64,000 nt of DNA. It comes from Bin103 sp002238925 (GTDB taxonomy: Bacteria; Spirochaetota; Spirochaetia; SZUA-6; Bin103). Location of the stretch: contig OZ242313.1 in the NCBI GenBank assembly GCA_965208065.1, forward strand, positions 1,054,001 to 1,118,000. The letters are read 5' to 3'. This document shows positions 1 to 8,919 of this stretch, piece by piece. Numbering within the stretch: the stretch's first letter is position 1; each line of letters opens with the position of its first letter. The notes under the pieces were generated by a model, which was given only the letters and a program-made list of their open reading frames with translations, did no database searches and was not told where the DNA came from. The translations under genes were made by a program, and so were the position numbers.

Positions 1-213
1 GGCGAGATCTACTCCCGGGTCGTGGGCGACGCCCAGGCGCGGATTGCCGAAGTCCTCGACGTACTGGTACACGACGGCTATCTGGCGGCGCATGGCCGAG
101 ACCACATATTCCCGTCGCGCCTGCTGAGAGATTGGTGGGCGGCTCGCTTCCGCGATCACCACGTTTCGGTTGCTGACCGCTCGGCCGATGCCGCGGAGGG
201 GCCGGCTCGATGA
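1..213 (+). CDS. C-terminal end of an AAA-type ATP-binding protein (5' truncated by the window)
   Basis: The reading frame is open from the first base of the window, so only the last 70 residues are visible. They look like a winged-helix end domain, with a segment reading 'VLDVLVHDGYL' and then 'FPSRLLRDWWAARF', a pattern I associate with the C-terminus of bacterial AAA-type ATPases that carry a winged helix after the nucleotide-binding domain. No Walker motif falls inside the window. The stop codon overlaps the start of the next ATPase gene (ATGA), so the two are probably translated together and may act as a pair. The family assignment rests on this short tail only. Confidence 0.55.
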   Translation, partial: GEIYSRVVGDAQARIAEVLDVLVHDGYLAAHGRDHIFPSRLLRDWWAARFRDHHVSVADRSADAAEGPAR

Positions 214-3176
214 GCGACGCGCAAGGGCGCATCATTCGCAAGCGCAACCCCGGGATGCTCCAGCCTGACGAGGAGCTTATCGAACAATTCGTCGTCAGAG
301 AGCACGAACTCGCCACTGTGCTCGATATTCTTCGTGGCAACCTCAATGCCGACTCCTGCCAGCACACGCTGATCGTCGCCCCCAGAGGCAGGGGGAAGAC
401 CATGCTCCTGGCACGCGTCGCGGCCGAACTGCGCACCGATGCCCAGCTTGCTTCGGGCCTCCTGCCGGTCCGCTTCATGGAGGAGAGCGACGAGGTGTTC
501 AACGCCGCGGACTTCTGGCTGGAGGTCCTGTTCTACCTGGCGCTGGCTGTCGACAAACAGAACCCCGAGTTCGCACGGAACCTGCGGGACACCCGGGCCG
601 ACCTCACGTCCCGGTGGCGCGAGCGGGAACTCGACGAACGTGCCCGCACTGCGGTCCTGGAGGCGGCGGACACGCTCGGCAAGCGCCTCGTCCTCATGGT
701 CGAGAACCTGCAAGCGCTGTGCGCCAACGCGGACGGCGACTTCGGTTGGAAGCTGCGCAAGACGCTGCAGATGGAGCCACAGATCATTCTGGTCGCCACC
801 GCGACCAGCCGTTTCGAGGGACTCGAAGACGCGCGGGAACCGTTCTTCGAGCTGTTCCGAATCATCTGTCTCGGACCGTTGAGTGCCGCGCAATGCGGAC
901 GGCTGTGGAGGGTCGTCAGTGGTGAGGCGGCGGGCGAACGTCAGCAACGGGCTCTTGAGATCCTCACCGGAGGCTCACCCCGATTCGTGGTCATCGTAGC
1001 CGGATTCGCGCGCCACCGCTCCGTGCGCCGGTTGATGGAGGAGCTGGTGTTACTGATCGACGATCTCACCGACACCTTTCGCGGCTACCAGGAGGCCCTC
1101 CCCAGGACCGAACGGCGCGTCTTTCTGGCCATCGCCGACCTGTGGCAGCCGTCGAGCACGGGGGAGATCGCGGCGCGCGCGCGAATGGACGTACGAACCG
1201 TCTCCACCATGCTCGGTCGGCTGGTCAACCGTCGCGCGGTGACCCGTGATGGAACAGGCCAAAAGCGGCTGTACAGAGTTACCGAACCCCTATACTGCAT
1301 CTATTACCAATTGCGCCGACAACGTGACGAGGCGGTTGTCGTACAGAGTCTCCTGCGCTTCATGACAGTACTCTACCGAGACTCCGAGCTTGCCGAGCTG
1401 TTCGGCACGCTGAAGCTGCAGGCTCTGGAATCTCCCGTCATTCTCGCAGGAATCGAAGGCGCTCAGTCCCACGTACCGGAACTTGGCGCGGTTTCCGCCG
1501 ACATTGCACGAAGTGCCCACGAGCTGATCGATAGTGCGGTCGGGAAACTCGAACGCGCGGAATATGAGGCGGCGATCGTCGATTGCGACAAAGTGATCTC
1601 ACGATTTGGAGCGAGCGAAGTAACCGCGTTGCAAGCGATCGTGATGCAGGCGTACACCCGCAAGGGAGCGGCGCAAGGACGCAGCGGAAACTCCGGCGCG
1701 GCAATCAAGACCAACCGTACGGCTCTAGCGCGTTTCGGTGAGAGCGACGCTCCGGAGTTGCAACATCACATTGCCATCGCGTTCTTCAATATCGGAGTTG
1801 AACAGATTCGACTCGGCCAGCTCGAATACGCAATCAAGACTTGCGATGGAGTCGTACGGAGATTCGGAAATAGCCGAAAGAAGGAAGTACAAGTATTGGC
1901 TGCAAAGTGCCTGATCAACAAGGGCTCCCTACTTGGGCAACTTGGTGATCGGAACGCTGAGATGGAGGCTTACTTCCAGCTCGTCAAGCAGCATGGAGCG
2001 ACCGACGTTCCCGAGTTGCAGGTCGAAGTCGTAACCGCTCTGTTCAACGCAGGAGAGGCACTGGCACGAATGGGTAACCATCACGGAGCGATCGAAATCT
2101 GTGATCAAGCGGTGAACCGCTATGGCACGAGTGAAGTAGTGGAACTCCAGAGCCGAGTTGCTCGGACCTTGATCAACAAGGGGGTCACGCAAGCAGAGCT
2201 TGGCTGGGTTTCGGCAGCGACTGCAACCTTCGAAGACGTCAGACAGCGCTATGACAGAAGTGACGCGGTTGAGCTACAGGCGTGGGTCGCGCAATCGTAT
2301 TCGTACAAGGCCGTGATGCAGGCTCGACTCGGCAGTCACGAGGCTGCAATCAAAACATCGGAAGAGGTGGTCGCGCGCTTTGGAGCCTGCAAGGAGGCCG
2401 CCGTTCAAGCCCAGGTCGCAGGTGCTCTGCTACAGAAGGGCGCATCGTTAGGAGAGCTTCGCCGTCATCCTGAGGCGATCGCCGCCGCCGAGGAGGTGAT
2501 GGCGCAGTACGCCTACGGCGCCGATCCGGAGCTACACGAAGTGGTGGCTCGGGCCATGAACAACAAGGGCGCCTCTCTCGCGTTGATGGGCGACGCGAGT
2601 GCGACGATTGCGACCAGCGATGCCCTCGTCGATCGTTTCGGATCGAGCGAAGTGCCGGAGATGCAGGCGGAAGTCGCTACAGCCCTGTTCCGAAAGGGCA
2701 TGGCTCAGATCAGGATCGGTCGCGCGGACGAAGCGTTGCTGGCAGCCAACGAACTCGATCAGCGGCGCACGGCAGCGGGTCATGACATCGGTGTCTCTTT
2801 CGACTGGAAAGCACGGTACCTCCGGATGTCCGCGGAATTGTCGCAAGGAAATCTCACGGCAGCCGTTGACGCGTTTTGCTCCTTGTACGCCGCGTTCGCT
2901 CCTGAGAACGAGACGATGATACCGGAGTTGGTGGAAGCGGTAGCGATGCTGGTCACCGCTGGCGTTCCGGAGCGCGAGCTCGTTGAGATACTGCGAAGCG
3001 AACCGCAACGGGTCGCACGGGTCGCACCGCTTTCCATAGCCCTGCGTCAGCGCGACGGAGAGACGGTGCGCGCTCCTGCCGAGATGCTGAAGGTTGCGGC
3101 TGACGTTCGTAAGCGAATCGACGATACAGGGCTCTCTCCGCTATCCGCGATTCCAGAGCCCGTGGTGCGGAGGTGA
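210..3176 (+). CDS. Large ATPase with winged helix and nine 43-residue TPR-like repeats
   Basis: This 988-residue protein has an N-terminal P-loop domain with Walker A 'APRGRGKT' at about residues 57-64. The Walker B-like strand is 'LVLMVENL' near 160-167, with Val-Glu where Asp-Glu is usual. A winged helix-turn-helix follows near 300-360. From residue 465 to about 851 there are nine consecutive repeats of exactly 43 residues, each opening like 'RFGxS...ELQ' and containing 'NKG' and 'AI' positions, which read as helical TPR-like units. The start overlaps the upstream ATPase stop (ATGA) and the stop overlaps a PIN stub (GTGA), so it is an operon. The layout resembles STAND-type sensor ATPases. 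A role in defence or signalling is inference only. Confidence 0.85.
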   Translation: MSDAQGRIIRKRNPGMLQPDEELIEQFVVREHELATVLDILRGNLNADSCQHTLIVAPRGRGKTMLLARVAAELRTDAQLASGLLPVRFMEESDEVFNAADFWLEVLFYLALAVDKQNPEFARNLRDTRADLTSRWRERELDERARTAVLEAADTLGKRLVLMVENLQALCANADGDFGWKLRKTLQMEPQIILVATATSRFEGLEDAREPFFELFRIICLGPLSAAQCGRLWRVVSGEAAGERQQRALEILTGGSPRFVVIVAGFARHRSVRRLMEELVLLIDDLTDTFRGYQEALPRTERRVFLAIADLWQPSSTGEIAARARMDVRTVSTMLGRLVNRRAVTRDGTGQKRLYRVTEPLYCIYYQLRRQRDEAVVVQSLLRFMTVLYRDSELAELFGTLKLQALESPVILAGIEGAQSHVPELGAVSADIARSAHELIDSAVGKLERAEYEAAIVDCDKVISRFGASEVTALQAIVMQAYTRKGAAQGRSGNSGAAIKTNRTALARFGESDAPELQHHIAIAFFNIGVEQIRLGQLEYAIKTCDGVVRRFGNSRKKEVQVLAAKCLINKGSLLGQLGDRNAEMEAYFQLVKQHGATDVPELQVEVVTALFNAGEALARMGNHHGAIEICDQAVNRYGTSEVVELQSRVARTLINKGVTQAELGWVSAATATFEDVRQRYDRSDAVELQAWVAQSYSYKAVMQARLGSHEAAIKTSEEVVARFGACKEAAVQAQVAGALLQKGASLGELRRHPEAIAAAEEVMAQYAYGADPELHEVVARAMNNKGASLALMGDASATIATSDALVDRFGSSEVPEMQAEVATALFRKGMAQIRIGRADEALLAANELDQRRTAAGHDIGVSFDWKARYLRMSAELSQGNLTAAVDAFCSLYAAFAPENETMIPELVEAVAMLVTAGVPERELVEILRSEPQRVARVAPLSIALRQRDGETVRAPAEMLKVAADVRKRIDDTGLSPLSAIPEPVVRR

Positions 3177-3262
3177 ACGTCGGCTACCTACTAATAGTTG
3201 ACACCAGCATCCTGGTCCACTTGCAGGACGACTCGGTGCCGGAGAGAGCTAAGCGCAAATGA
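3173..3262 (+). pseudogene. Truncated PIN-domain (VapC-like) toxin stub
   Basis: A GTG start overlapping the previous stop (GTGA) opens a 29-codon frame whose product contains 'LIVDTSILVHLQDD', the classic first strand and acidic residue of PIN-domain nucleases. The frame then stops at TGA. A whole PIN domain needs about 130 residues, so what remains is a 5' fragment. The sequence after the stop runs straight into the end of the opposite-strand oxidoreductase gene. The original gene was probably translationally coupled to the ATPase operon. It could be a nonsense mutation plus later loss of the rest. Confidence 0.6.
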
Positions 3263-3316
3263 CTGGAGCGCGGGGGAACTCTCCAGGACGCTTGGTGCGC
3301 ACGATGTGAGAAGATC

Positions 3317-4462
3317 TCAGCGCAATCGACTCGCAGGGAGGTGGTCGAGTTCGCACTCGGCGAGGTTCGCGGGGAATGGGGATGGCTTGGTGTAGGGGGT
3401 GGTGACGGCGACCGGGGCGCCGGTGTCGGCGGAGTGCACCAGGGCTGCCATGATTTCCAGCACGTGGTTGGCGCGCTCGCCGGAGGCGCGGTGCGGGCGG
3501 CCGGAGAGGAGCGCGGCGGCCATGTCGGCCACGCCCAGGCCGCGCCAGGAGCCGGCGGCGTAGGGGCGCTCGGTCGTGATGGCCTGCCAGGCGGCGCCGT
3601 CCGGCGTGTTCCGGTACAGGTCGAACTCGGCCTCGTAGTGGTTCCAGTGCGGCAGCCGGATGGTGCCGTCGGTGCCGTACACCTCCATGAGCGGCAGCTT
3701 GGAGGCCCAGATCTCCCAACTGATCATCAGGTTGGCCAGGCCGCCGGCCTCGAATTCCAGCGCGCACACCAGGTGGGTGGGAGTCTGCACGTCGATCTTC
3801 TCGCCGAAGCGCGGTTCGGTGCGCACCGTGCGGTCGGTGATGCCGACCTGGGCACGCGCCGACACGGTCTTGACGCGCCCGAACAACGGCAGCAGCGCGG
3901 TGATCACGTACACGCCCTGGTCGAGCAGCGGCCCCGCCCCTTTCTCGTAGAAGAAGTGCGGGTTGGCGTGGTAGGCGTCGGGACCGTGGCCGGTCACCGC
4001 GCCGAACGCGGCGACCAGCCGGCCGACGGCGCCCTGCTCAATGAGTTGCCGGCAGTGCTGGTGGCCGCCGGCCAGGAAGGTGTCGGGAGCGCAACCGACG
4101 CGCAGCCCGCCGTCTGCGGCCCGTTGCAGTACCGCCTGCGCTTCCTGAAGCGTGATGCCGAGCGGCTTCTCGGAGTAGACGTGCTTGCCTCCGTCCAGCG
4201 CTGCCAGGTTGAGCTCGGCGTGGACTGCCGGAATCGTCAAGTTGAGCACCAGGTCGGTGTCGTTGCCGCGCACCAGTTCATCGACGCTGCACGCCCGCCC
4301 GAACCCGTACTCCGCCGCCACGCGCCGCGCCCGATCCGGTTCCATGTCGGCACAGGCGGTGAACGCCACGTGGTCGAACCGCTGCAGCGTTTGCAGGTAG
4401 GAGTCGCTCACCATCCCGCAGCCGATCACACCGAGGCGTACCCGGTCCCCTTGTACGTTCAT
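3317..4462 (-). CDS. Gfo/Idh/MocA family NAD(P)-dependent oxidoreductase
   Basis: The 381-residue product opens with a Rossmann fold, 'RLGVIGCGMVSDSYL' (GxGxxS dinucleotide-binding loop). It has the family signature 'YSEKPLG' near residue 95, where the lysine takes part in catalysis, followed by the alpha/beta C-terminal substrate domain. Members oxidise or reduce sugars, inositols or related polyols with NAD(P). The length is typical. It lies 159 bases downstream of a PhyH-type dioxygenase on the same strand and may share its transcript. The exact substrate cannot be told from sequence. Two more members of this family lie in the window at 23232-24287 and 58822-59895. Confidence 0.9.
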   Translation of the reverse strand: MNVQGDRVRLGVIGCGMVSDSYLQTLQRFDHVAFTACADMEPDRARRVAAEYGFGRACSVDELVRGNDTDLVLNLTIPAVHAELNLAALDGGKHVYSEKPLGITLQEAQAVLQRAADGGLRVGCAPDTFLAGGHQHCRQLIEQGAVGRLVAAFGAVTGHGPDAYHANPHFFYEKGAGPLLDQGVYVITALLPLFGRVKTVSARAQVGITDRTVRTEPRFGEKIDVQTPTHLVCALEFEAGGLANLMISWEIWASKLPLMEVYGTDGTIRLPHWNHYEAEFDLYRNTPDGAAWQAITTERPYAAGSWRGLGVADMAAALLSGRPHRASGERANHVLEIMAALVHSADTGAPVAVTTPYTKPSPFPANLAECELDHLPASRLR

Positions 4463-4621
4463 CGCGCCGGAATGTACCGTCCCGCGCAGCGGCCCGCAAG
4501 ACCGCCACCGGCCCGGGCGGCCCGCCGGGCCGCGAAGCCATGCGCCACTCGGGCGGCGGCGGCGCTGCCGGCTCGGCCCGCCGGCGCAGGGCAGCGCAGC
4601 GGCCCGTGGACTCGCTACAGG

Positions 4622-5479
4622 TCAGCGCAGCGCGGGACCAGGGGCCGTGCGCATCTCCGGCGCCTCGGCGCGGCCGTCGTAGGCCGGGATGAGTGGTCCG
4701 GTGATCGACCGGGTCTGCGTCACCCAGCCGCACCACTCGGGGGACTCGGTGACGTGGCCGGTGATCAGCGCCTGCACCGGTTCCGGCAGGTCGTCGTAGG
4801 CGGGCCAGTACCAGATGGTGAGCACGGTGCGCCGCCGGTCGCTGCGGTTGCCGTGCGCCGAGTGCAGCAGGCGGGCGTCGCCGATCACCACGTCGCCGGC
4901 GCGTACCGGCACGTCGATCTCTCCCTCGGCGCGCTGGAACGCGGGGTGATTGAGCACGACATCGCGTATCACGTCGTGCTCGCCGGTGGCGCGCGGGTCC
5001 TGGTCGTGCAGCGGGTGGCGCTTGCGGTGCGAGCCGGGAATCAGCCGCAGGCAGCCGTTGTCGCGGCTGGTGTCGACCAGGTAGTACATCAGGAAGTACT
5101 GCTGAGGCTGGTCGGTGTAGCTGATTGGGTGGTCCCACAGCAGGCCGTCCTGGTGCCAGTGCAGCGGCGGGCTGTGCGGCGGCTTGCTGATCACGAACCC
5201 GCTCCACACCCGCGGCCGGTCGAATCCCAGCCGGGCGAATGCGTCCAACGCGCCGGGGTGCGCCAGGAGCTCGGCAAACGCCGGATGCGGGTAGGTCCAG
5301 TAGGGGATGATACTGCCGCGCGCCCGATTCTCGTCAAAGTGGGAGGGATCCACCTGCGCGAGGGTCCAGTCGCTCATTTCGTCCAGCCCTGCCACCGTGT
5401 CCCGGTCCAGGATCTGCTCGAATACGTAATACCCGTCCCGGATCAACTGCTCGCGTTCGGCCGCCGCGGTAATCGGCAT
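4622..5479 (-). CDS. Phytanoyl-CoA dioxygenase (PhyH) family protein
   Basis: A 285-residue Fe(II)/2-oxoglutarate dioxygenase-like protein. The iron ligands are visible as 'HWHQDG' (the HxD pair) in mid-protein and a distal His in 'RLLHSAHGNRSDRRR', with the 2-oxoglutarate-binding arginine just after. The start at 5479 (MPIT...) is chosen because the alignable family region begins with 'LIRDGYYVFEQIL'. The open frame continues upstream to 5671 but codes for low-complexity, non-conserved sequence. PhyH relatives in bacteria hydroxylate varied small molecules, so the substrate is unknown. The Gfo/Idh gene follows on the same strand. Confidence 0.88.
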   Translation of the reverse strand: MPITAAAEREQLIRDGYYVFEQILDRDTVAGLDEMSDWTLAQVDPSHFDENRARGSIIPYWTYPHPAFAELLAHPGALDAFARLGFDRPRVWSGFVISKPPHSPPLHWHQDGLLWDHPISYTDQPQQYFLMYYLVDTSRDNGCLRLIPGSHRKRHPLHDQDPRATGEHDVIRDVVLNHPAFQRAEGEIDVPVRAGDVVIGDARLLHSAHGNRSDRRRTVLTIWYWPAYDDLPEPVQALITGHVTESPEWCGWVTQTRSITGPLIPAYDGRAEAPEMRTAPGPALR

Positions 5480-5546
5480 GCCTGCGACCCTACGAACGTC
5501 GTTCCACGCTGTCAACGCAACGGCAGCACCGCTCCACCGCCCAAAC

Positions 5547-6266
5547 CTAAATGGTCTCGGTTTCCTCGCAGCGGGCGCTGGCGAACAGGTTGGCGACCAG
5601 GTCCAGCTTGTCGGCGACCTCGTCGGGAATCGCGCCGTCAAGGGTCTCGTCGATTTCGGTTTGGAAGCCACCGAACAACGCGCTGTCCCGGTAGTGGTTC
5701 CTGGCGAACGCGGCCAGCGTCTCGGGCGTCACGACATAGTTCTCGCACTCGTACCGCTGCCAATACCGTATGCTGAGTCCGCTTTCGGTGGAGTCGGCGC
5801 GCTCCCTCCCGTCGTTTTCGAGAATGGCCAATCCGATAAGCCCGGGCGCCATGCCGCGCAGTGCGTGAAAATGCTGTTGCGGTGTGACGCCGAAGCCGCC
5901 CTCGACGCGGGCCAACTCGGAATCCAGGCTGGTGTCGGGAAAGTTGTCCGCCACGTAGAAGGAGTTGATCCGTTCGTCCCACTCGGCCGCGGCGGGGTGC
6001 CCGATCCGGTTGGTCAAAGCGCGCAGGATCTCGATGTCGGTTCCGCCTTCGACATACAGCACGTAACCCCGTTCGCGGGCTCGGACGTAGTGCTCCGCAC
6101 CGTAGTGCTTGAGAGCACTTCTGATCGAGGTCTTCGCCGCGACGTCGTCGGCGCGGCCGGCAAGGAGGAGGGTGAGGTTATGGTCGAGGGCCTCGTCCAG
6201 GATCACTTCCGAGTGGTCGGCGCCAGGGCCGGGCGTGGTGCCTGTGCGGCACATGCTGCGGGGCAC
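5547..6266 (-). pseudogene. Beheaded OLD-family ATPase: TOPRIM nuclease half only
   Basis: The 239-residue frame contains a TOPRIM nuclease signature, 'YVLYVEGGTDIEIL', as in overcoming-lysogeny-defect (OLD) nucleases. These normally have an N-terminal ABC-type ATPase of 300 or more residues. Here the alignable protein begins at 'HSEVILDEALD', which matches the switch/H-loop of that ATPase ('THSE' in relatives). The whole ATPase core, Walker A and signature are therefore gone. The nominal GTG start and the first 15-20 residues look like random sequence. The gene lies directly behind the HIT gene, so the 5' part was probably lost at that junction. A functional stand-alone TOPRIM protein is possible but less likely. 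Confidence 0.7.
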
Positions 6267-6284
6267 GGGCGAGGCAAAGCAGGC

Positions 6285-6719
6285 CTATTCGGCCAGACCG
6301 GTGCGGATGCGGGTAGCGAGGGCGGCCAGTTCGGCCTGGTGGGAGGGGTCGCAGGGGCGCACGGTCAGGATGCCGTCGCCGGGGGCGCGCGGGCGGATGT
6401 GCAGGTGGACGTGCATGATTTCCTGGCCGGCGGCGCGGCCGTCGGCGAGGGTGAGGTTGACGCCGGCGGGGGCGAGCGTGCGGTAGATCGCCGCGGTCAG
6501 GCGCAGCGCCACTCGCGTCATCGCGCATGCCAGCTCAGCCGGCAGTTCGGAGAGGCGCGCGTAGTGGGCGCGCGGCACCACCAGCACGTGTCCGGGCTGC
6601 GGCTGGCACAGGTCCATGAAGGCAATCACCTCCGGACTGTCCAGAACCGGGGCGGAAGGCAGCTCGCCGGCGATGATCCTGCAAATTGTACAGGTGGTAC
6701 AGTTGTTCACCTTGCCCAT
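6285..6719 (-). CDS. HIT (histidine triad) family nucleotide hydrolase
   Basis: A 144-residue protein with the histidine triad 'HVHLHIRPR' near residue 110, the active site of HIT hydrolases that cleave nucleotide phosphoramidates or dinucleoside polyphosphates. The N-terminus carries a Cys pair, 'CTTCTIC', like the zinc-binding CxxC of HINT/Fhit-like bacterial members. 'PGHVLVVPRAHY' is also diagnostic. The length is normal. An AT-rich stretch (6720-6745) upstream could hold its promoter. Acts in the cytoplasm, with no pathway suggested by neighbours. Confidence 0.92.
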   Translation of the reverse strand: MGKVNNCTTCTICRIIAGELPSAPVLDSPEVIAFMDLCQPQPGHVLVVPRAHYARLSELPAELACAMTRVALRLTAAIYRTLAPAGVNLTLADGRAAGQEIMHVHLHIRPRAPGDGILTVRPCDPSHQAELAALATRIRTGLAE

Positions 6720-6888
6720 GATTCTGCCGACCTTATATTAAGAGTGCATTTGTACTTGCGTGCACGGCACGTGGGTGCAGCCGCACTTGCGCCCTTGCGG
6801 GTGCAAGTCTCCGGAACCGTCTCGCGGGTCTTCGCTGCCGCGGAACGGAAATGTACCCCGACAACAGGCGACGGCAGGGCCGCACGCG

Positions 6889-8919
6889 ATGAGTTCCATC
6901 TCCCTTTCCGACAGGCATCAGCCATTTGTCGACACCCGAACCGGCGCCGGGGTGTTGGCGCGCATCACGCGCATGGCGGTGCGCTACCGCGCGCGCCTGC
7001 TGATCGGCATTCTCGGCACCGTGGCCGCGGCGCTGTCGCAGCTTTTGATTCCGCGCTTCATGGGCCAGGCGGTGGACGGCATCCACGGCCTGCTGCAGGC
7101 GGCGACGCTGTGGAACCCGGCGACCCGCCACGGACTGCTGATGGTGGCCCTCGGGCTGCTCGGCGCCAGCGTGGGCCGCGGACTGTTCATGGCCCTGTAC
7201 ATGCAGCAGGGCGAGGCGCTCGGCCAGCGGCTCGCCTACTCGCTGCGGCTCGCCTACTACGAGAAGCTGCAGCACCTCAGCTTCAGCTACCACGACCGGG
7301 TGCACACCGGCGACCTGATGACGCGCGGCATGCTCGACGTGGAGGGCGTGCGCATGTTCGTGAACTTCGGCCTGCTGCGCACTTTCTACCTGGCAGTGCT
7401 GATCGGTTTCGGCACCTACCAGCTCTTTCTAACCGATCCGCTGATGGCGCTGGTCGCGGTCAGCTTCGTGCCGGTGGTGGGCTGGCGGGCCATCGTGTCG
7501 CGCCTGCAGCTGCGCGAGAGCTGGTACCAGCTGCAAAAGCGCATGTCGATCCTGACCCGGGTGATGGACGAGAACCTGAGCGGCATTCGCGTGGTGCGCG
7601 CCTTCACGTCGCAGGATCACGAGATGCACAAGTTCGACCGCGCCTCGCGGCGCGCCCTGCTGCTGGCGCGCAAGCGAATCCGCATCCGGGTGCAGAACAC
7701 CACGGTCATGACCATGACCTACTACGCGTCGATGTGCCTGGTGCTGCTGGTCGGCGGCCTGAAGGTGATGAACGGCGAGGCGACGGTGGGCCGGCTTACC
7801 GAGTTCCTGGCCTTCATGACCATTCTGCAGTTGCCGGTGCGCCAGCTCGGCATGATGGTGAACGCGTTCGCGCGCGCCTCCTCCTCCGGGCAGCGGCTGT
7901 TCGAGGTGCTCGACCAGGAGCCGGACGTGGCCGACAAGCCGGGAGCGCCGGCGCTGTCGTTGACGCGCGGCGAATTGCGCTTCGAGGACGTGTCGTTCGC
8001 TTATCGCACCGACGACGGCGACTCGGTGGCGCTGCGCGGGGTCTCGTTCGCCGTCGGTCCCGGCCAGACGCTCGGCATCGTCGGCCCTCCGGGCGCGGGC
8101 AAGTCGACCATCGCCCACCTGGTGCCGCGCTTCTACGACGTCACCGGCGGGCGCGTGAGCATTGATGGTCAGGACATCCGCGACGTGACGCTGGATTCGC
8201 TGCGCAACGCGGTCGGGGTAATCCAGCAGGACAGCTACGTGTTCACCTCCGCGCTGGAGCGCAACGTGGCGTACGGCGATCCATGGGCCGACCGCGACCG
8301 CATCGCGCGCGCCGCCTCGTCGGCGCAACTTGCCACCTGGGTGCGCAGCCTGCCGCTTGGCTACCGCACGCTGGTCGGCGAACGCGGCGTGTCGCTGTCG
8401 GGCGGCCAGCGGCAGCGGCTGTCGATAGCGCGCAGCGTAATGCTGCGCCCGCCGTTCATGATCTTCGACGACTCCACCGCGGCGATCGACGCCGGTACCG
8501 AGCAGCGCATCCGCGCTTCGCTGCGCGAGGTGACGCGCCAGTGCGCCACCATCATCATCGCCCACCGGCTGAGCTCGCTGATGCACGCCGACGAGATCCT
8601 GTTCCTGGATCAGGGGCAGGTGGTGGAGCGCGGCAGCCACGCACAACTGCTGGCGCTCGGCGGGCGTTACGCCGCGCTGTACGAGCTGCAGGCGCGCCGC
8701 ACCACCGCCGCCGCGGATTCGGAGGACGCAGGTCACGCGCCCGGCAACGGTGCCGCCGCCGACCCGCCGGCGGCAGTTCCGGCCGCGGCCGATACCGGCG
8801 TGCCGTTCGTCGAGGGCGCCCCGGGTGCGGAGCAGGTCGCTGCCAACGGCGGCAACGGCGCCGCGCACGGCGACAACGTCGCCGCCGCTACCGTGGGCGC
8901 CGCGGGAGGCCGCTCATGA
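6889..8919 (+). CDS. ABC exporter half-transporter, degenerate ATPase subunit
   Basis: A 676-residue type-I (MsbA/MdlA-like) half-transporter. About six membrane helices lie in residues 30-330, and the nucleotide-binding domain has Walker A 'GPPGAGKST' near 399 and an intact signature 'LSGGQRQR' near 502. Walker B ends 'FDDS' near 526, with Asp instead of the catalytic Glu. The last 70 residues are Ala/Gly-rich and disordered. The start at 6889 is preferred because the open frame upstream to 6760 codes for no recognisable sequence. The stop overlaps the partner gene (ATGA). The Asp change makes this the non-hydrolysing side of a heterodimer. Confidence 0.92.
   Translation: MSSISLSDRHQPFVDTRTGAGVLARITRMAVRYRARLLIGILGTVAAALSQLLIPRFMGQAVDGIHGLLQAATLWNPATRHGLLMVALGLLGASVGRGLFMALYMQQGEALGQRLAYSLRLAYYEKLQHLSFSYHDRVHTGDLMTRGMLDVEGVRMFVNFGLLRTFYLAVLIGFGTYQLFLTDPLMALVAVSFVPVVGWRAIVSRLQLRESWYQLQKRMSILTRVMDENLSGIRVVRAFTSQDHEMHKFDRASRRALLLARKRIRIRVQNTTVMTMTYYASMCLVLLVGGLKVMNGEATVGRLTEFLAFMTILQLPVRQLGMMVNAFARASSSGQRLFEVLDQEPDVADKPGAPALSLTRGELRFEDVSFAYRTDDGDSVALRGVSFAVGPGQTLGIVGPPGAGKSTIAHLVPRFYDVTGGRVSIDGQDIRDVTLDSLRNAVGVIQQDSYVFTSALERNVAYGDPWADRDRIARAASSAQLATWVRSLPLGYRTLVGERGVSLSGGQRQRLSIARSVMLRPPFMIFDDSTAAIDAGTEQRIRASLREVTRQCATIIIAHRLSSLMHADEILFLDQGQVVERGSHAQLLALGGRYAALYELQARRTTAAADSEDAGHAPGNGAAADPPAAVPAAADTGVPFVEGAPGAEQVAANGGNGAAHGDNVAAATVGAAGGRS

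Noticed and set aside
3341..5776. 811-residue plus-strand open frame
   Set aside because: It lies antisense to the Gfo/Idh and PhyH genes, which have complete family motifs. The product is Gly/Val/Arg-rich and without recognisable domains; long antisense frames are expected in high-GC DNA.
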